Below are positions 23,776-32,901 of a DNA stretch of 64,000 nucleotides, piece by piece. The stretch is from Niallia endozanthoxylica (GTDB lineage Bacteria > Bacillota > Bacilli > Bacillales > Cytobacillaceae), in the NCBI RefSeq assembly GCF_008710145.1, contig NZ_VYKL01000015.1, positions 310,001-374,000 of the forward strand, read 5' to 3'. A model generated the notes under the pieces. The model ran no database searches and was not told the DNA's origin. It worked only from the letters and a program-made list of their open reading frames with translations. The stretch's first letter is position 1; the number at the start of each line of letters is the position of its first letter. The translations under genes were made by a program, and so were the position numbers.

Positions 23776-24677
23776 CCATTGAGCATTTTGGGGTGGACGA
23801 TGCATTGGAAGCTGTCATCCGAAGATAGTTCCTGCATGGTAAAGGAGACCAGGCCTTTGTCGACTTTGATGGTCTCTCTGTTTTGCGTAATGATGATATC
23901 ATCCGGCTTGATGGCAATAATTAATTGATGCTCCTTCCCAAGTACTTTATAAGGAATAACTCTCATCCGGTTCTCCCATTCGGGTGCTAATGGTTTATTT
24001 CCCATAATAACTTGCTCAGAACTTAAGGCAACCTCCTTTAATGCTTCTGGCAATTCCTCTATTATTTTTTTTACTGATAGAAACATCACCGGCATTTTTG
24101 ATATGGGATCATATAACTGATTGCCGCTGTCTACTAGCCCGGTAAAGTTATACGATTTTCCACCTAAAACAATTTCAAGAAGAACTTTCTGGTTAAATTG
24201 AATTTTCGCTACTTCGATACGTTCAAAATTCCGTTTTGAAAACTGCCATGCTAGAGGAAAACCAATAACCACGAACAGCCAGCTGATTGGGTCACCAAAC
24301 CCTTTTACACTTGCCATAAAAACAGACGATGAAAGATTCATATCAAATTGGACAAAATAATGTATGCCCATTAAAGAACCGCCAATTAGAAAAGTAGTCA
24401 AATAAAAAGTCATTAGCCCGCTAATAAAATATTTAAATCTCTTATAACCGAAAACTGTAAGTACCATAATGACTGAAAACAATAATTTTACAATTGGGTG
24501 TCCTGAATAGGCATTCAATGGTGTAATCGTTAATATGATAATGAATGAACCAATAATCCCCCCCAAAAAAAGTCTCCAATAATGAAAATCCCTTTTTAAG
24601 ACTAGGGCAGTTAAATAAAGTAGGAGGCTATCAAAAAGGAAATTTAATAACCATATAATATCTAAATAAACTGCCAA
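23751..24677 (-). CDS. spoIIGA: Sporulation sigma-E factor processing peptidase SpoIIGA
   Basis: This membrane aspartic protease cleaves pro-sigma-E after a signal from the forespore. The N-terminal half has about five hydrophobic segments. The C-terminal half has the Asp-protease motif GLVDSGNQLYDP near residue 182. The start is TTG at 24677, with AGGAGG 7 nt upstream, giving 308 residues. After the conserved IVHPKMLNG the C-terminus IRKAEPA diverges from B. subtilis and is encoded by a repeat fragment (23740-23775). It is cotranscribed with sigE. Confidence 0.95.
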   Translation of the reverse strand: MAVYLDIIWLLNFLFDSLLLYLTALVLKRDFHYWRLFLGGIIGSFIIILTITPLNAYSGHPIVKLLFSVIMVLTVFGYKRFKYFISGLMTFYLTTFLIGGSLMGIHYFVQFDMNLSSSVFMASVKGFGDPISWLFVVIGFPLAWQFSKRNFERIEVAKIQFNQKVLLEIVLGGKSYNFTGLVDSGNQLYDPISKMPVMFLSVKKIIEELPEALKEVALSSEQVIMGNKPLAPEWENRMRVIPYKVLGKEHQLIIAIKPDDIIITQNRETIKVDKGLVSFTMQELSSDDSFQCIVHPKMLNGIRKAEPA

Positions 24678-24712
24678 TTGGCTTCCTCCTATCTATTAAT
24701 CTGTTACAAAAA

Positions 24713-24746
24713 AGTATACATTACATTCAATGATGAAGTGTGTCAC
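24713..24746 (-). promoter_or_regulatory. Spo0A-type spoIIG promoter with 22-bp spacing
   Basis: A -10 TATACT at 24713-24718 lies 22 bp from a -35-like GTGACA at 24741-24746. This unusual spacing is known for the sigma-A, Spo0A-activated spoIIG promoter of B. subtilis. A second GTGACAAAAA copy lies about 54 bp upstream (near 24790-24800). Both copies are close to 0A-box variants (TGNCGAA with one mismatch). Confidence 0.6.
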
Positions 24747-24902
24747 TTTCTGGTTATAAAAAAGCAGAACTTTTCACTATTCCAAACGCTTTTTGTCACT
24801 ATTTTATTTTCAGTAACATTCACATATACCTTTATTGTTCCATTTCCTAAAATCTACTACGTACAATAATAGAAATCCAATCTTCCCTGTATTGAAAAAT
24901 AT

Positions 24903-24935
24903 GAAAAAGGCACAGCCGATGGCTGAGCCTTTTTC
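24903..24935. terminator. Terminator of ftsZ (bidirectional shape)
   Basis: Stem GAAAAAGGC/GCCTTTTTC around an inner CAGCC/GGCTG stem, with T runs available on both strands. It lies just after the ftsZ stop and upstream of the spoIIG promoter. Confidence 0.85.
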
Positions 24936-24940
24936 ATACT

Positions 24941-26083
24941 TTATCTTCTTCGATTACGGTTTCTTAGGAAGGTTGGAATATCAAGAACATCTTCACCCTG
25001 CTGTGGTGCACTTACTCTTGTTTGTTCAACAGGAGGCTCTTCTCTCTTAGGCTCCCTTTTCACTGTATTCGTTACAGGCTTTTGCGGTTGACCAAGGGAC
25101 GGTCTTAATGGCTTTGCCTGCATCATCACTTCTTCGTTAAAACCTGTTGCAATTACTGTTACAACAATCTCATCCTTTAAATTATCATTAATGACAGATC
25201 CGAAAATCATATTTACTTCCTGGTCAGAGGCACTTGCCACAATATCTGCTGCTTCCTGTACCTCATAAAGACTTAAGTTTGAACCGCCGGTAATATTTAA
25301 TAATACCCCTTGGGCACCATCAATGGATGTTTCTAGTAACGGTGATGAAATGGATTTTTTTGCCGCTTCAGCAGCACGGTTTTCACCTGAAGCTACACCA
25401 ATTCCCATCAAGGCAGAGCCTTTATTGGACATAATCGTTTTTACGTCAGCAAAGTCAAGGTTAATCAAACCAGGTACAGCAATTAAATCGGAAATACCTT
25501 GGACCCCTTGACGAAGCACGTTATCGGCTTCTCTAAAAGCCTCAAGCATCGGTGTGCTCTTATCAACAATCTCAAGAAGACGATCGTTAGGAATGACAAT
25601 TAATGTATCGACCGATTCCTTCATAGAAGAAATTCCACCGGTTGCTTGTGTTGCCCTTTTTCTGCCTTCAAATGTAAACGGTCTTGTTACAACACCGACT
25701 GTTAGAGCACCTAAATCCCTTGCAATTTGCGCAATAACAGGGGCTGCACCAGTACCTGTTCCACCGCCCATTCCAGCAGTAACAAACACCATGTCTGCTC
25801 CTTTTAAGGCTTCCTCAATTTGCTCCTTGCTTTCTTCCGCAGCCTTTTTCCCTACCTCAGGATTGGCACCTGCGCCAAGTCCCCTTGTTAATTTACCGCC
25901 AATTTGCATTTTCACTTCTGCTTTTGACAGGTTCAATGCTTGGGCATCAGTATTGACGGCAATAAATTCTACACCTTGCACACCATGTTCTATCATACGG
26001 TTAACGGCATTATTCCCACCACCGCCAACACCTATAACTTTTATCGTTGCTAATGCCTCTACATTTGATTCAAATTCCAGCAT
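24941..26083 (-). CDS. ftsZ: Cell division protein FtsZ
   Basis: FtsZ is the tubulin-like GTPase that builds the division ring. The GTP-binding signature [11 protein letters not shown] is at about residues 105-115. [12 protein letters not shown] is near the N-terminus, and the T7 loop is in [11 protein letters not shown] near residue 208. The C-terminal partner-binding peptide [16 protein letters not shown] is intact, after a variable linker. At 380 residues the length is typical. The ATG at 26083 has AGGAGG upstream. ftsA lies 85 bp upstream in the same direction. Confidence 0.98.
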   Translation of the reverse strand: MLEFESNVEALATIKVIGVGGGGNNAVNRMIEHGVQGVEFIAVNTDAQALNLSKAEVKMQIGGKLTRGLGAGANPEVGKKAAEESKEQIEEALKGADMVFVTAGMGGGTGTGAAPVIAQIARDLGALTVGVVTRPFTFEGRKRATQATGGISSMKESVDTLIVIPNDRLLEIVDKSTPMLEAFREADNVLRQGVQGISDLIAVPGLINLDFADVKTIMSNKGSALMGIGVASGENRAAEAAKKSISSPLLETSIDGAQGVLLNITGGSNLSLYEVQEAADIVASASDQEVNMIFGSVINDNLKDEIVVTVIATGFNEEVMMQAKPLRPSLGQPQKPVTNTVKREPKREEPPVEQTRVSAPQQGEDVLDIPTFLRNRNRRR

Positions 26084-26168
26084 GACAAATCCTCCTAATT
26101 CGTCGATATTCCTGTTAGCAGTGCATACTCGGATTGCTACATTATATCAGTCTGTTATTTCGTTATTA

Positions 26169-27452
26169 TTATTCGAAAAAGTAACCAAAAAACTTTTTCA
26201 TTTTAGTGGATACTTTTTCTTCCGGTTGCTTTTCCGGCTTTGATTTCGCCTGCGTTTGCTTGACCGGCCTTTTTTCTTTTACTTCATGATTGACAGAAGG
26301 CGAACTCATCTGTCTGCCTTGAATTTTTGCATTTTTATATGCAAATTTAATTAAACCGACAGCTGTCGTATAGTGCGGCTCTCTCACTCCAATATAGTCA
26401 GGAATTGCGATACGAACCCGGTTTTCAAAAACAACCTGTGCTAGTTCAAGGATACCAGGAGTATTTGCTACACCGCCTGTTAGGACAAAACCTCCCGGCA
26501 CATCCCTTACACCTAAACGATGAATTTCCGCTAAAATCAATTCAAATACTTCTTCCAATCTAGCTTCTATAATATCACTTAATTCCAATTGATTAAATTG
26601 TTGTTGCTGATCACTGCCAATAATTGGAACATTAAATACAACATCCTCAGAAGCATGGTCATAAAAAGCATGCCCATATTTGATTTTTATTTTTTCGGCG
26701 TCCTCAGATGAAGTTCGCAAACCAATGGAGATATCTTTTGTAATATGTTCCCCACCCACAGGAAGAACTGATGTTGCACGTAAACCGCCTTGTTCGAATA
26801 AGGCAATCGTTGTAGAACCTCCGCCAATATCTATGAGTGCAACTCCCAGGTTTTTTTCATCCTTTGAAAGGGCAAACGATCCCGCAGCTAGCGGCTGTAA
26901 AGTTATGTCTAATATTTCTAAACCAGCCTTTTCCACACAGCGCAAAATATTATGTAGGATTGTTTTTGAACCTGTAATAATGGTTCCTTCTACCTCAAGC
27001 CGAACACCAATCATTCCACGTGGATCATGAATTTCATCTAGGCCATCTACAATAAACTGCTTCGGTATCACATCAATGATTTCCCTTTCCGGAGGAACGG
27101 AAACAACTTGTGCCGCCTCTAAAACTCTTGCGATATCCACATCTGATATTTCCCTATTTTCACTTGATACGGCCACTACTCCGTGTGATGGCTGCAGCAT
27201 GATATGATTTCCTGTAATTCCAACAATCACTTGTCGGATGTCCATCCCTATCATTCTTTCAGCCTGTTCTATTGCTCTCCCAATAGAATGAACGGTTTCA
27301 TCTATATCAACAATTGAACCTTTTCGTAATCCTTCAGAGGGTACATTCCCCACCCCGATAATATTTAATGAATCGTTGACCATTTCACCTATGATTACTT
27401 TCACACTGGATGTACCGATGTCAAGGCTAACGTAAATTTCATTGCTGTTCAT
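26169..27452 (-). CDS. ftsA: Cell division protein FtsA
   Basis: FtsA is the actin-like membrane tether for FtsZ. The nucleotide-binding signatures YVSLDIGTSSVKVIIGEM (N-terminus), GVALIDIGGGSTTIALF and GFVLTGGVANTPG are present. The C-terminal membrane-targeting amphipathic helix is seen in TKMKKFFGYFFE, after a charged linker. At 427 residues it is slightly shorter than in B. subtilis. The ATG at 27452 has GGGAGGTG upstream. A sigma-H-type promoter lies about 150 bp upstream. Confidence 0.97.
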   Translation of the reverse strand: MNSNEIYVSLDIGTSSVKVIIGEMVNDSLNIIGVGNVPSEGLRKGSIVDIDETVHSIGRAIEQAERMIGMDIRQVIVGITGNHIMLQPSHGVVAVSSENREISDVDIARVLEAAQVVSVPPEREIIDVIPKQFIVDGLDEIHDPRGMIGVRLEVEGTIITGSKTILHNILRCVEKAGLEILDITLQPLAAGSFALSKDEKNLGVALIDIGGGSTTIALFEQGGLRATSVLPVGGEHITKDISIGLRTSSEDAEKIKIKYGHAFYDHASEDVVFNVPIIGSDQQQQFNQLELSDIIEARLEEVFELILAEIHRLGVRDVPGGFVLTGGVANTPGILELAQVVFENRVRIAIPDYIGVREPHYTTAVGLIKFAYKNAKIQGRQMSSPSVNHEVKEKRPVKQTQAKSKPEKQPEEKVSTKMKKFFGYFFE

Positions 27453-27607
27453 TCTATGGCACCTCCCTTTACAAATACTAGTTGAACAACAAGTCTCTAA
27501 ATTAAGTAATAATTATCTTTGACGAGCAGCGAAATCTGCTTTGTACTTTTAGAACGAAAGCCTGTTGCCATTTACGCAATTTTGTTCGCTTTTCCTATAT
27601 CTTAAAA

Positions 27608-27636
27608 TTATTCGTCAAAATGTAATTATTCCCTTT
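27608..27636 (-). promoter_or_regulatory. Sigma-H-type promoter of ftsA-ftsZ
   Basis: The -35 AAAGGGAAT at 27628-27636 (8 of 9 to RNAGGAWWW) and the -10 GACGAATAA at 27608-27616 (9 of 9 to RNNGAATWW) are 11 bp apart. B. subtilis ftsAZ is known to have a sigma-H promoter used at sporulation onset, so the location fits. Confidence 0.65.
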
Positions 27637-27654
27637 TTAAAATTTAATATTTTT

Positions 27655-28008
27655 TTACATTTTTTCCTTATTTGCTGACCATTTTGTAAGAAAAATTCTC
27701 CGAATAACAGCAATATTTTGAAAAAGCCTAACACCAAATGCAAAAACTGCTGCTAAATATAAGTCTACACCAAGATGGACACCTAGAAAAGCTAAACTTG
27801 CAGCTAAAATAATATTAAAGAAAAAGCCTGAGACAAATACTTTTTCATCATAAATATTTTGCAAATGAGCTCTAATTCCTCCAAATAATGTATCTAACGC
27901 TGCTAGGACAGCAATCGATAAATAATTAGCATATTCAGCCGGGATATTAATATCCGCAAGTGAACCAAGAAACAACCCTATGAGTAACCCTAGAACCGGA
28001 AGCCACAT
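27655..28008 (-). CDS. sbp: Small basic membrane protein (DUF1290 family)
   Basis: This 117-residue hydrophobic protein has about three membrane segments, starting with WLPVLGLLIGLFLGSLADI. It contains the conserved middle ALDTLFGGIRAHLQN, which is characteristic of the Sbp/DUF1290 family next to ftsA. Its function is unknown. It follows ylxX by 2 bp, and the end of its frame precedes the ftsA promoter region. Confidence 0.9.
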   Translation of the reverse strand: MWLPVLGLLIGLFLGSLADINIPAEYANYLSIAVLAALDTLFGGIRAHLQNIYDEKVFVSGFFFNIILAASLAFLGVHLGVDLYLAAVFAFGVRLFQNIAVIRRIFLTKWSANKEKM

Positions 28009-28010
28009 GT

Positions 28011-28736
28011 TTACCCCCCTTTTTCAGTTTCAGCCAACTCCATGTGACGGATTCTAATGCTTTCCTGATATGCTGGAATGGTTATGTTTGACTTCGACTC
28101 TGAAATCGTTAAACGAAAGTTATCAATAAAAAATTCCTCTGCTGAAGAAGAAACCTGCATACGGTTACGTAGTTTTTCGGCCGCTTCCATATTATTAACA
28201 ACAATTTTTACTTCAATCGGTAAATTATCAAGACTATAGCCATCTACTTTTGTCTGACCGTTGATATTACGAATCATACTAGAGTTTATCAGCCGTTGAC
28301 CAGCAATAGATATATGGTTGGCGCCATATTGATTTAATTCATTGACTAACTTCTTGATTAAATAGGTAGAAATAGGCGAAACCTCTTCTCCAAGTAATAA
28401 GTCTTCATTGACATGTTCAATATTGATCACAACCCCCGGTCCTTCTACTTCAAATAAACCTGCTTCAGCTTTTAATTCATTTAAAGTCTCTTTCAGTATC
28501 TGTTCCTTACTTTGTGATCTTTCAGTTTCGTATTTTTCAAGCTTTTCTTCATTCGATCTGATTTCACGAATCAAACTTAAATATAGTTCTTTTTCTTTAA
28601 CTAAATCTTCCCGCAGCTGTGACGTATCACGAGTGTCGCGAACAACTGGTTCTTTTACGTTTTGATACTGAACTGCTACCATAAAACCAATGATTAGTGT
28701 AATCATTGTCATGCTAAGATAACTTTTTTGCCCCAT
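28011..28736 (-). CDS. ylxX: DUF881 family protein YlxX
   Basis: This anchored protein has one N-terminal membrane segment, then a charged coiled-coil-like stretch near residues 35-90, then a DUF881 domain with GPGVVINIEH and GANHISIAGQRLINSSMIRNI. Its function is unknown. The family sits between divIB and ftsA in many Firmicutes. The ATG at 28736 (MGQKSYLS) has AAGGTGG 8 nt upstream, while the longer GTG frame to 28748 overlaps that site. It is a paralogue of the neighbouring ylxW. Confidence 0.88.
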   Translation of the reverse strand: MGQKSYLSMTMITLIIGFMVAVQYQNVKEPVVRDTRDTSQLREDLVKEKELYLSLIREIRSNEEKLEKYETERSQSKEQILKETLNELKAEAGLFEVEGPGVVINIEHVNEDLLLGEEVSPISTYLIKKLVNELNQYGANHISIAGQRLINSSMIRNINGQTKVDGYSLDNLPIEVKIVVNNMEAAEKLRNRMQVSSSAEEFFIDNFRLTISESKSNITIPAYQESIRIRHMELAETEKGG

Positions 28737-28767
28737 GTTCGGAACCACCTTACTTAACCCAAAGCCA

Positions 28768-29475
28768 TTAACTCTTTAATTTTGCAGTTATCACGATTTC
28801 ATCTTTCTTTTCTAACGTAAATTGTACATTTTCATTTACAAGAATATCTTTAACTCCGCCATTTAAATTTAATGACTTCTCCATTGTATCAGCATCACCA
28901 ATTGCCGTGATAACAAATGGTGCAGGAAAACTCTTCCCATCCACTTCTATAACGGGACCATTACAGAGCACATATGAATCATGTGACAGCCGCTGCCCAT
29001 TGATAGCTATCACACTTGCACCAGAAATATAAAGTTCATTAATTACTTTAAACACATGATGTTCATGAACAATATATTGATTAGGATTATACTCACCAAG
29101 ATTATAGTCACTGTCGGCAAGGGTGACCTGAACACCCTCGCCTTTTACGTTAACCTTACCAAGATACATACGATATTTCTCTATATCCCCGGCAAGCTTA
29201 GAGTAAATTCTCGCTTCATTTGATAATTCCTTTTCAATGTTCAACACTTGCTGCTGTTTTTGGCTTAGCTCCTGCTGAAGCTCGCGGTTTTTTTCTTCCT
29301 GTTCAATCAATTCGTTTCTAAGTTCCATATCCCTCTCAAATTGACTGCTTGTCATATTTGTATTACTTTCCTTTTTTTCAGTGAGATGGTAGGAGAATGC
29401 AAGCATAAACCCAAAAACAAGACAGACAATAGTTAATATGACGTACCTACTCTTCACTTTCTTTATCGGTTTCAC
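28768..29475 (-). CDS. ylxW: DUF881 family protein YlxW
   Basis: This is a paralogue of YlxX, with an N-terminal membrane anchor (VILTIVCLVFGFMLAFSY) and a glutamine- and glutamate-rich coiled coil at about residues 45-95. A DUF881 domain with GEGVQVTLADSDYN and GASVIAINGQRLS follows. The start is placed at GTG 29475, 9 nt from AAAGGAG. The ATG at 29484 would be only 1 nt from it. The gene overlaps divIB, suggesting coupling. Its role is probably at the envelope, but no activity is known. Confidence 0.86.
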   Translation of the reverse strand: MKPIKKVKSRYVILTIVCLVFGFMLAFSYHLTEKKESNTNMTSSQFERDMELRNELIEQEEKNRELQQELSQKQQQVLNIEKELSNEARIYSKLAGDIEKYRMYLGKVNVKGEGVQVTLADSDYNLGEYNPNQYIVHEHHVFKVINELYISGASVIAINGQRLSHDSYVLCNGPVIEVDGKSFPAPFVITAIGDADTMEKSLNLNGGVKDILVNENVQFTLEKKDEIVITAKLKS

Positions 29476-30238
29476 TAGACTCATCTCCTTTCAATTCATA
29501 AGCTTTAAAGTATGAACCAACCTCTAAATTAATAACACCTTTTTGGGTTGGATCTAACTGGCTTATAATTGAAGGGTAATGGGACATCTTTTCCGCAAAT
29601 GTTCGAATCGTTGCGCTGACTTGATTACCGTCATTCATAAATAACGAAATATGATATAGATCTGATTTCCATGGATCATAATGGATTTCGGAAATTGAGT
29701 TCAATACTTCAGCAGGTAATTTTTCTAAGCTGACAATCATTTCCTTCAATGCTTTATTTTCAGAAAAACTGAATAGGATGGGGGCATTTAATGGAAGGTC
29801 AGTTGTTTTTTTCTCATGAAGAATATTGCCATTTTCCAAAACAGGTAAAAAGTGTTTCCCTTTCGAAACATAGGAAATACGTTGATATTCCTGGATGTTT
29901 ATGATGACTGAATGAGGCAATTTTGTTTTCACTTCTGCCTTTTTCATTTCAGGTAAACTATTCAGCTTCTTTTCCATTTCCTTATTGCGAACTTTCCAAA
30001 TATTTGTATCCTTCCTAATCCCGACAATTTCCATGATTTCCTCATCAGAGTGAGCTGAATTTCCGTTGATTACAACATGTTTAACATTGCTTAATGGGGA
30101 TTGAAAATATAAGATAAAAGCGATTAGAATAAAAAATAGCAATAGTAAAAAAATTAGTCGTCGATTGGCTTTTTTTCTGCGCTGTTGTTTTAATTTAGGT
30201 ATGCGCTCTTCAATTGAGACAACATTACCATTTCCCAT
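29447..30238 (-). CDS. divIB: Cell division protein DivIB (FtsQ homologue)
   Basis: DivIB stabilises the FtsL-DivIC subcomplex of the divisome. It has a short basic cytoplasmic tail ending in RRKKANRR, one membrane helix (LIFLLLLFFILIAFILYF), then an extracellular POTRA domain starting VKHVVINGNSAHSDEEI and the beta domain. The ATG at 30238 has GAGGTG 6 nt upstream. The frame extends to a GTG at 30247 that overlaps the ribosome site. It overlaps ylxW by 29 bp and is preceded by the palindromic repeat. Confidence 0.93.
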   Translation of the reverse strand: MGNGNVVSIEERIPKLKQQRRKKANRRLIFLLLLFFILIAFILYFQSPLSNVKHVVINGNSAHSDEEIMEIVGIRKDTNIWKVRNKEMEKKLNSLPEMKKAEVKTKLPHSVIINIQEYQRISYVSKGKHFLPVLENGNILHEKKTTDLPLNAPILFSFSENKALKEMIVSLEKLPAEVLNSISEIHYDPWKSDLYHISLFMNDGNQVSATIRTFAEKMSHYPSIISQLDPTQKGVINLEVGSYFKAYELKGDESSETDKESEE

Positions 30239-30279
30239 CCCAATCACCTCACATCAATCATAGTGCTTGTCCATTTTTT

Positions 30280-30407
30280 TGCTTCTAGCTCCGCTGGCTA
30301 GGGGCTCATGTCATAATCTGTCTCGGTAGTGAGGTTAAAGTACAACCTCACTACCGAGACAGATTATACTAGTCGCTCCTGACCAAGCCGACTCCACTTT
30401 TCTTATC
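30280..30407. repeat. Dispersed long-hairpin repeat (24-bp perfect stem with conserved flanks)
   Basis: A perfect 24-bp inverted repeat (30313-30336 with 30344-30367, loop 7 nt) sits between a left flank, GCTTCTAGCTCCGCTGGCTA, and a right flank at 30372-30407. The right flank is repeated at 23740-23775. The flank style recalls short palindromic repeats common in Bacillaceae genomes, from memory only. It has no open frame and lies between murB and divIB. Confidence 0.85.
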
Positions 30408-30440
30408 AAAAACAACGGCACGAGTATTCATGCCGTTTTG
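30405..30440. terminator. Terminator downstream of murB
   Basis: Stem AACGGCA/TGCCGTT (30414-30420 with 30431-30437), followed by GTTTTTG on the minus strand. It also has a T run on the plus strand. It may separate murB transcripts from divIB. Confidence 0.65.
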
Positions 30441-30509
30441 TTTTTTTAGGGTTTATTTCAATTGATAATTATAACATATTAAATGGAGAATGCGGTTGGA
30501 AGTTTTTTG

Positions 30510-31430
30510 TTACTTTCTACCTATTATTTCTACTTCAGTTTCCATTTTCACTTGGTATAATTCAAAAACGGTTTTTTTCACATGTTCTATTAAGTTTAAT
30601 ACGTCCTCAGCCGTTGCATTTCCTGCATTAACAATAAAATTTCCATGCATTTCTGAAATTTGCGCACCACCTATTTGATAACCCTTTAATCCTGCTTCTT
30701 CAACTAGTCTTCCTGCATAATTAGGCAAAGGATTTCGGAAAATGCTTCCTGCACATGGAAAATTCCATGGCTGTGTTTCTTTTCGGTAATCTTTATTTTT
30801 TTGCATAACCTCAACTATCTTTTCTTTTTCTCCTTCAGTTAACTGGAATCTTGCTTCAATGACGATACCAGGGCGCTTTTTCTGCAGTACAGATGTACGA
30901 TAAGAAAATTCCATTTCTTCGTTAGATAACCATTCAAACGTACCGTCTTCAAATAGTATATGTGCCTGTGTTAGGATTTTAGATATATCTGACCCATGTG
31001 CACCGGCGTTCATATAGACCGCTCCACCAACAGAACCAGGGATACCGCTGGCAAACTCAAGTCCTGATAATCCCTGCCGGCTGATTTTCATTGCAAGACT
31101 TACAAGAGAATAACCTGCTCCAACAGTCAAAACCGTGCCATTCACATCCATATGATCTAAACCGCTGCCTAATTTTATAACTACTCCCTCAATTCCATCA
31201 TCTGAAACAAGCAAATTGGAGCCTCTTCCAATCGCTCTCCAGCCCAATTGATACTTCCCAATTAGTTTTAGGGTAGTTTTTAGGTTATCAATCGAGTCCG
31301 GCTCAATAAACAAATCAGCAGGACCACCAATTTTGATTGTTGTATGATTGGCTAGCGGCTCATGTTTTTTTATTTTTCCAACATTCAATTCTTTAAGCTC
31401 TTTCATTAAATCATTCATCTTATTGTCCAT
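30510..31430 (-). CDS. murB: UDP-N-acetylenolpyruvoylglucosamine reductase
   Basis: This FAD enzyme makes UDP-MurNAc. The FAD-binding stretches [17 protein letters not shown] and [23 protein letters not shown] are intact. The catalytic Ser lies in [10 protein letters not shown] near residue 230, and C-terminal [12 protein letters not shown] is present. At 306 residues it is full length and of the shorter type common in Firmicutes. It follows murG by about 50 bp. The ATG at 31430 has AGGAGG 5 nt upstream. Confidence 0.96.
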   Translation of the reverse strand: MDNKMNDLMKELKELNVGKIKKHEPLANHTTIKIGGPADLFIEPDSIDNLKTTLKLIGKYQLGWRAIGRGSNLLVSDDGIEGVVIKLGSGLDHMDVNGTVLTVGAGYSLVSLAMKISRQGLSGLEFASGIPGSVGGAVYMNAGAHGSDISKILTQAHILFEDGTFEWLSNEEMEFSYRTSVLQKKRPGIVIEARFQLTEGEKEKIVEVMQKNKDYRKETQPWNFPCAGSIFRNPLPNYAGRLVEEAGLKGYQIGGAQISEMHGNFIVNAGNATAEDVLNLIEHVKKTVFELYQVKMETEVEIIGRK

Positions 31431-31483
31431 AAAAACCTCCTGAAAATAAGGTTACCATAGTGTATGCCGTAAACATAAATGGG

Positions 31484-32584
31484 CTACTTTTTCTTATCAA
31501 CAAGCTCTTTCATTAACAAATATAGTCTTCTTGCCGCATCTGGAATCCCTAATTCTTTTGCTGAATTTTTCATTTGTTTCAATACTTTTTCATCCATCAG
31601 GATTCGGTCAATTTCCTCAATTAGTTTCTGGCTTGTTAATTCTTTTTCAAGCACCAGTTCAGCAGCATGGTGTTCACTTAATGCACGTGCATTTTTCTCT
31701 TGATGATTATTTGTTACATATGGACTGGGGATTAGAATACTTGGAATCCCAAGTGAAGTAAGCTCTGCAAGAGTTGTTGCACCTGCTCGTGCAACTGTTA
31801 AATCAACCCCTGCAAGCACCTCAGGCATATTATGAATAAATGGTTTGATGACGACATTCTTCGGATTTCCGACTAATTCAACTTCCTTTTTCACTTCTTC
31901 ATAATGAACATCACCAGTTACATATAGCACTTGATAAGGCTTTTCTCCAAGCAGCGATAAAGCTTTTAAGACCGCTTCATTAATTGGTCTTGCCCCTCGG
32001 CTACCCCCAACAATTAATACAACAGGATCCGATACATTTAGTCCCGCCGATAATTTTCCTTTTATACCGTCTTGGTGCAATACTTCTGATGCTCGAGGAT
32101 TACCTGTAAGAACCACTTTGCTTTCCGGAAAAAAAGATTTTGCTTCTTCAAAGCAAACCGCAATTCGATCGACATAACGACTTAAGAACTTATTCGTTAA
32201 CCCTGGAACACTGTTTTGTTCATGAATGATTGTCGGGATTCCAAGTTTTGCTGCTGCATAAACGACAGGACCACATACATATCCACCTGTTCCAATGACA
32301 ACATCTGCTTTAAATTCCTTTAACATTTTTTTACTGTCATTTACACCTTTCAGAAAACGTAGAATGGTTTTTACATTATCAATTGAGATTTTTCTTTTAA
32401 AGCCGGTAATATGTATCGCTTTGAAAGGTATATTTTCTCTCGTCACAAGCTTACTTTCAAGACCTTTTTCCGTACCGATGTATAAAAAGTTTACATCCTT
32501 TGTTTCTTTCTTTATTTCACGTATTAGAGCCAGAGCTGGATAAATATGACCTCCAGTTCCTCCTCCACTTACAACAATATTCAT
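31484..32584 (-). CDS. murG: UDP-GlcNAc:undecaprenyl-PP-MurNAc-pentapeptide GlcNAc transferase
   Basis: This peripheral membrane GT-B glycosyltransferase makes lipid II from lipid I. It has the N-terminal [14 protein letters not shown] motif, the [11 protein letters not shown] stretch near residue 125 and the UDP-GlcNAc-binding [19 protein letters not shown]. At 366 residues it is full length. The ATG at 32584 has GAGGTG upstream. It is separated from spoVE by about 315 bp with a terminator, so it may have its own promoter. Confidence 0.96.
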   Translation of the reverse strand: MNIVVSGGGTGGHIYPALALIREIKKETKDVNFLYIGTEKGLESKLVTRENIPFKAIHITGFKRKISIDNVKTILRFLKGVNDSKKMLKEFKADVVIGTGGYVCGPVVYAAAKLGIPTIIHEQNSVPGLTNKFLSRYVDRIAVCFEEAKSFFPESKVVLTGNPRASEVLHQDGIKGKLSAGLNVSDPVVLIVGGSRGARPINEAVLKALSLLGEKPYQVLYVTGDVHYEEVKKEVELVGNPKNVVIKPFIHNMPEVLAGVDLTVARAGATTLAELTSLGIPSILIPSPYVTNNHQEKNARALSEHHAAELVLEKELTSQKLIEEIDRILMDEKVLKQMKNSAKELGIPDAARRLYLLMKELVDKKK

Positions 32585-32901
32585 TTGTTCACCTCATAAA
32601 ACAGATAAATAATATTAAGTACAGGTACAAAGAGTGAAAAAATCACTGCATTTACCATTCCTATTCTACTATATTCCAAACGTAAGAAAGATACCATCAA
32701 AAGAATGTTATAAAATCGTAATCATTAATAAAAGAATGATATATGTGTAATAAGCGGATATGAACTGGTAATGATTTAACCCCACTCCTACACAACTATA
32801 CATTATCATCTTCTTTTCATGATGAACGAAGGCTATTCTTTTCTGTCTTACTCCACAAAAAAACTGACCTGAATACCGGTCAGCTTTAATTGGAAACACC
32901 A
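32585..32901. other. murG-spoVE intergenic region with spoVE terminator
   Basis: This 317-bp AT-rich gap holds no convincing gene. A terminator hairpin CTGACC/GGTCAG (32864-32869 with 32878-32883) followed by seven T on the minus strand closes spoVE. Upstream of murG, no clear -35/-10 pair is seen. A small ATCATT/AATGAT hairpin exists near 32720-32740. Confidence 0.7.

Noticed and set aside
25554..26243. A long plus-strand frame (229 residues) opposite ftsZ.
   Set aside because: It is a codon-bias shadow of ftsZ with no family features.
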